The notes under the pieces: model-generated
The model's input: only the letters and a program-made list of their open reading frames with translations
Database searches by the model: none
Told to the model about the DNA's origin: nothing
Source: Valencia hispanica
Lineage: Eukaryota > Chordata > Actinopteri > Cyprinodontiformes > Valenciidae
Assembly: GCA_963556495.2 (NCBI GenBank)
Contig: OY747715.1
Location: 14,249,239-14,313,238 of the forward strand
Length of the DNA: 64,000 nt
Direction of reading: 5' to 3'
In this document: one piece after another, positions 61,839 through 64,000 of the stretch
Numbering within the stretch: the stretch's first letter is position 1
Layout: the number at the start of each line of letters is the position of its first letter
Position numbers and translations under genes: made by a program

Positions 61839-63515
61839 GTCTGGCTTTCTATGTTACTGAGGGGTTAAAGATTACTTTTAGATGAATGCTTTAGTTCATG
61901 AGTTTCGTCATTATTTGCAAAGGGTTCATCCTATAACATCTGGAGTTCAGGTTCTTCAGAAATAATCAACATCACCAAACCAGACCAAATTCTTGGAGGT
62001 CTAAAATGGTTGTTGTGTGGTGCTACCTACAAGTCTCATAAGTAGCCACGTTTTGATGGTCAGCCACTGAAAATGCCTTAGAGAAAGGAAATTTGTATTC
62101 AGCCAGCATTGTGTTTATGCTTTGATGCAAAACTGGAAGCTGGACGTCCGATTCTCATCAGCATTAAGCCAAAAAGCGCTGCTGAGTTTGGACAAAGTGG
62201 AATGCAAGGGATGATGCCTCCTCCTGAAATGATGATCTATGCTCCAGACCTGTTTATGTTGGTAATCTCCAAGTCCTGCGTAATCAAAACATCTTTAATT
62301 TTACTGCCGATTGGAAACTGTGACATCTGTGTTAAATGCACTCAAAGGGGGACTGCTTCAAAGCAGGAAACAAGCATCCATTCCTCATAATAGCTCTGAT
62401 GATGTGAGGATGACCTCATCCTCATCTGCTGCTATGTTTTGAACAGGATATATATCCATAGTGCTGGAGACTTTATGCAGTACATATCCCTGCATTGTTT
62501 AGTGGCTTTTTTTACCATCTTGGCAGGCTGGTTGCTCAGGGGTGAAGACAGACTCTGGTGCTCTGCGCTGAGTTAGAAAAAAACGTATTTGACTTAACAA
62601 AGGGTTTTCTATTCTGTCGAGCTGCCCAACGTCAAGCTCAGAAAAGCCTCCTGATTGATTCTGCAGAGTCTGGACGGAATGCCGCTCAAAAAGCACTTCT
62701 CTGCTCTTCGTCGGGCGGAAAAGGGTCTTAGATGCTAATACCACCCGCTCTGCCTCTCTGTGATGGACCAGGATGGATGGTGGAAAGGCTGAAGTAAAGA
62801 TATATGTAGAAAATAAATCCATCTTATTCTGTTTTCATTTTAAAATCATTTTTATAAGCAAAATCAAACAGCAAAAAAAAAAAAAACTCTTTAGTGTGTC
62901 ATTTCAAACTGGCTCTAGGTAAGTGTGAGCTGTTCTGTTATTTAGGAATAACTATTTACACTGCAGAGGTGACCACCAGACAGGTCTTGGCCACAGACAC
63001 ACACCTCCTCCCCCTGAGCGGCCCAAATAATCCCTCCACCTATTTACACAGGAGAGAAGAGGCCACGGCCTCTCCTTCAGGGTGCTACTTAACTCCTCGA
63101 GTCACTCGTTGAGTAATCACAGCATTCTCCTCACTACCTACTGCCTAATTACAGTCTGTGCATGTGAGTGCATGTGTGTGCGCAAGCGTCACCGACTCAT
63201 TATTTAGCAATGCAGGCCTCACAGGTAGACAATTACACACTCCGATGGTGACTATTATGAGTATTTTTGCAGGTACACACTGATAAAACAAGCTGTTAGA
63301 ATTAAATCAATAAAATCCATTGAACAATCTTCACACATTTTAGACTGCACACATTTTAGACTGATTTTGAACAAAATGAAGGTGTTTAGACGCAGCATCT
63401 GCCTCAAGGTTAATAAAACACAGCATGTTAGCATTTATCAATGTTTGCATTAAGCCAAAAGAAATTTGGACTGGATGATAATTTTAATCAACTTATTCTG
63501 ACAAGGTTGCATGCA
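61839..63515. other. Unique sequence with GC-richer block
   Basis: About 62100-62800 is less AT-rich, with open frames on both strands (62109-62390 plus, 62499-62822 minus) that match nothing I recognise. It may be non-coding conserved sequence, but this cannot be tested here. Confidence 0.35.
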
Positions 63516-63740
63516 AATGCAACACAAGTGACTGTCTACTGTTGCTACATGTTCGTCCAGGAGGAGTGAAGGCTCCAAACCAATGGCTCAATAGAAAACT
63601 TTTAAAATGATTGGAATAGAAAACTGAAGGATTCATTGGAATGTATGTACGACTGAATTATAATAACTTTTCTTATAAAGTGCCTTGGGATGACGTGTTG
63701 TGAATTGGTGGTATATAAATGAACTGAATTAAATTGAAAT
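63516..63740 (+). mobile_element. L2-type LINE 3' end
   Basis: GTGACTGTCTACTGTTGCTA then CATGTTCGTCCAGGAGGAG, followed by GTGCCTTGGGATGACGTGTT, GTGAATTGGTGGTATATAAA and TGAACTGAATTAAATTG. Same family and same strand as 33400-35515, truncated inside the 3' UTR. Confidence 0.8.
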
Positions 63741-64000
63741 GTTTTCCCAAAAATATGATACATCACGTGAGGGACAATGTGTAAAAATGTATAAACCCCA
63801 TAGTAGAGTACATCAGGACAACATAAGAATTACAGAATTAAATAAAACTGACAATATTGAAGTTTTTGTCTGGTTGGTTATGTAATTTTGTCATGCAATT
63901 TTGTAACCACAGAAAATTGCTGCCAGTTGCAAAAACATCCAAATGCTAACTCAAATGTTAAGTAGAAATGTTAAGTGAACATATGAATATAGACCCATAT

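Noticed and set aside
62109..62822. Two opposing open frames as genes
   Set aside because: No recognisable domains, start context or splice signals; kept only as a less AT-rich region.

Overview
The window looks like non-coding, repeat-rich nuclear DNA from a ray-finned (teleost) fish, probably a percomorph. This rests on the mobile elements: L2/Maui-type and other non-LTR retrotransposons with GAATT-type tails, a fish Tc1 transposon, a tRNA-derived SINE, hAT and TTAA-type MITEs, and a Ty3/gypsy-like solo LTR, in AT-rich sequence full of CA, TA and ATT microsatellites. I found no intact host gene, no bacterial-style gene and no RNA gene that looks functional. All recognisable protein-coding sequence is transposase or reverse transcriptase, and every copy is broken.

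Layout. 0-3.5 kb: two decayed LINE 3' halves and a GC-rich open stretch of unknown origin. 3.5-19.3 kb: mostly unique AT-rich sequence with scattered small elements (MITEs at 5.9 and 7.9-8.6 kb, a Tc1 end at 9.6 kb, a pogo/Tigger-like element at 10.3 kb, a SINE at 11.7 kb, a hAT fragment at 13.6 kb, a short tandem array at 16.1 kb). 19.3-23.8 kb: two Tc1-family elements on the minus strand, the second split by a solo LTR with a 5-bp target duplication. 23.8-30.8 kb: quiet AT-rich sequence.

30.8-45.4 kb is a dense graveyard of nested elements. A minus-strand LINE carries a piggyBac-like remnant and is split by a plus-strand L2. That L2 has lost a coding block, and an 11-bp-periodic array of CACATGTG palindromes sits in its place. 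Further on are two near-identical copies of a 1.2-kb unit (one bounded by exact 41-bp direct repeats), a hAT element with a BED-finger remnant, a second copy of the 13.6-kb hAT fragment, and another L2 containing a 39-bp-arm hairpin insertion and an opposite-strand LINE end.

45.4-64 kb is again mostly unique and AT-rich, with long TA and ATT microsatellites, small LINE tails, a hAT-like MITE, a decayed Tc1 element and two more L2 3' ends. A GATA-motif cluster near 52.8 kb and one open stretch behind a splice-acceptor-like site near 57 kb are the only hints of host function, and both are weak.

Nothing here forms a working pathway. The interest lies in the nesting history and in several structures the standard element models do not fully explain: the CACATGTG array, the 41-bp-flanked 1.2-kb unit, the hairpin insertion and the 128-bp insertion with target duplications.
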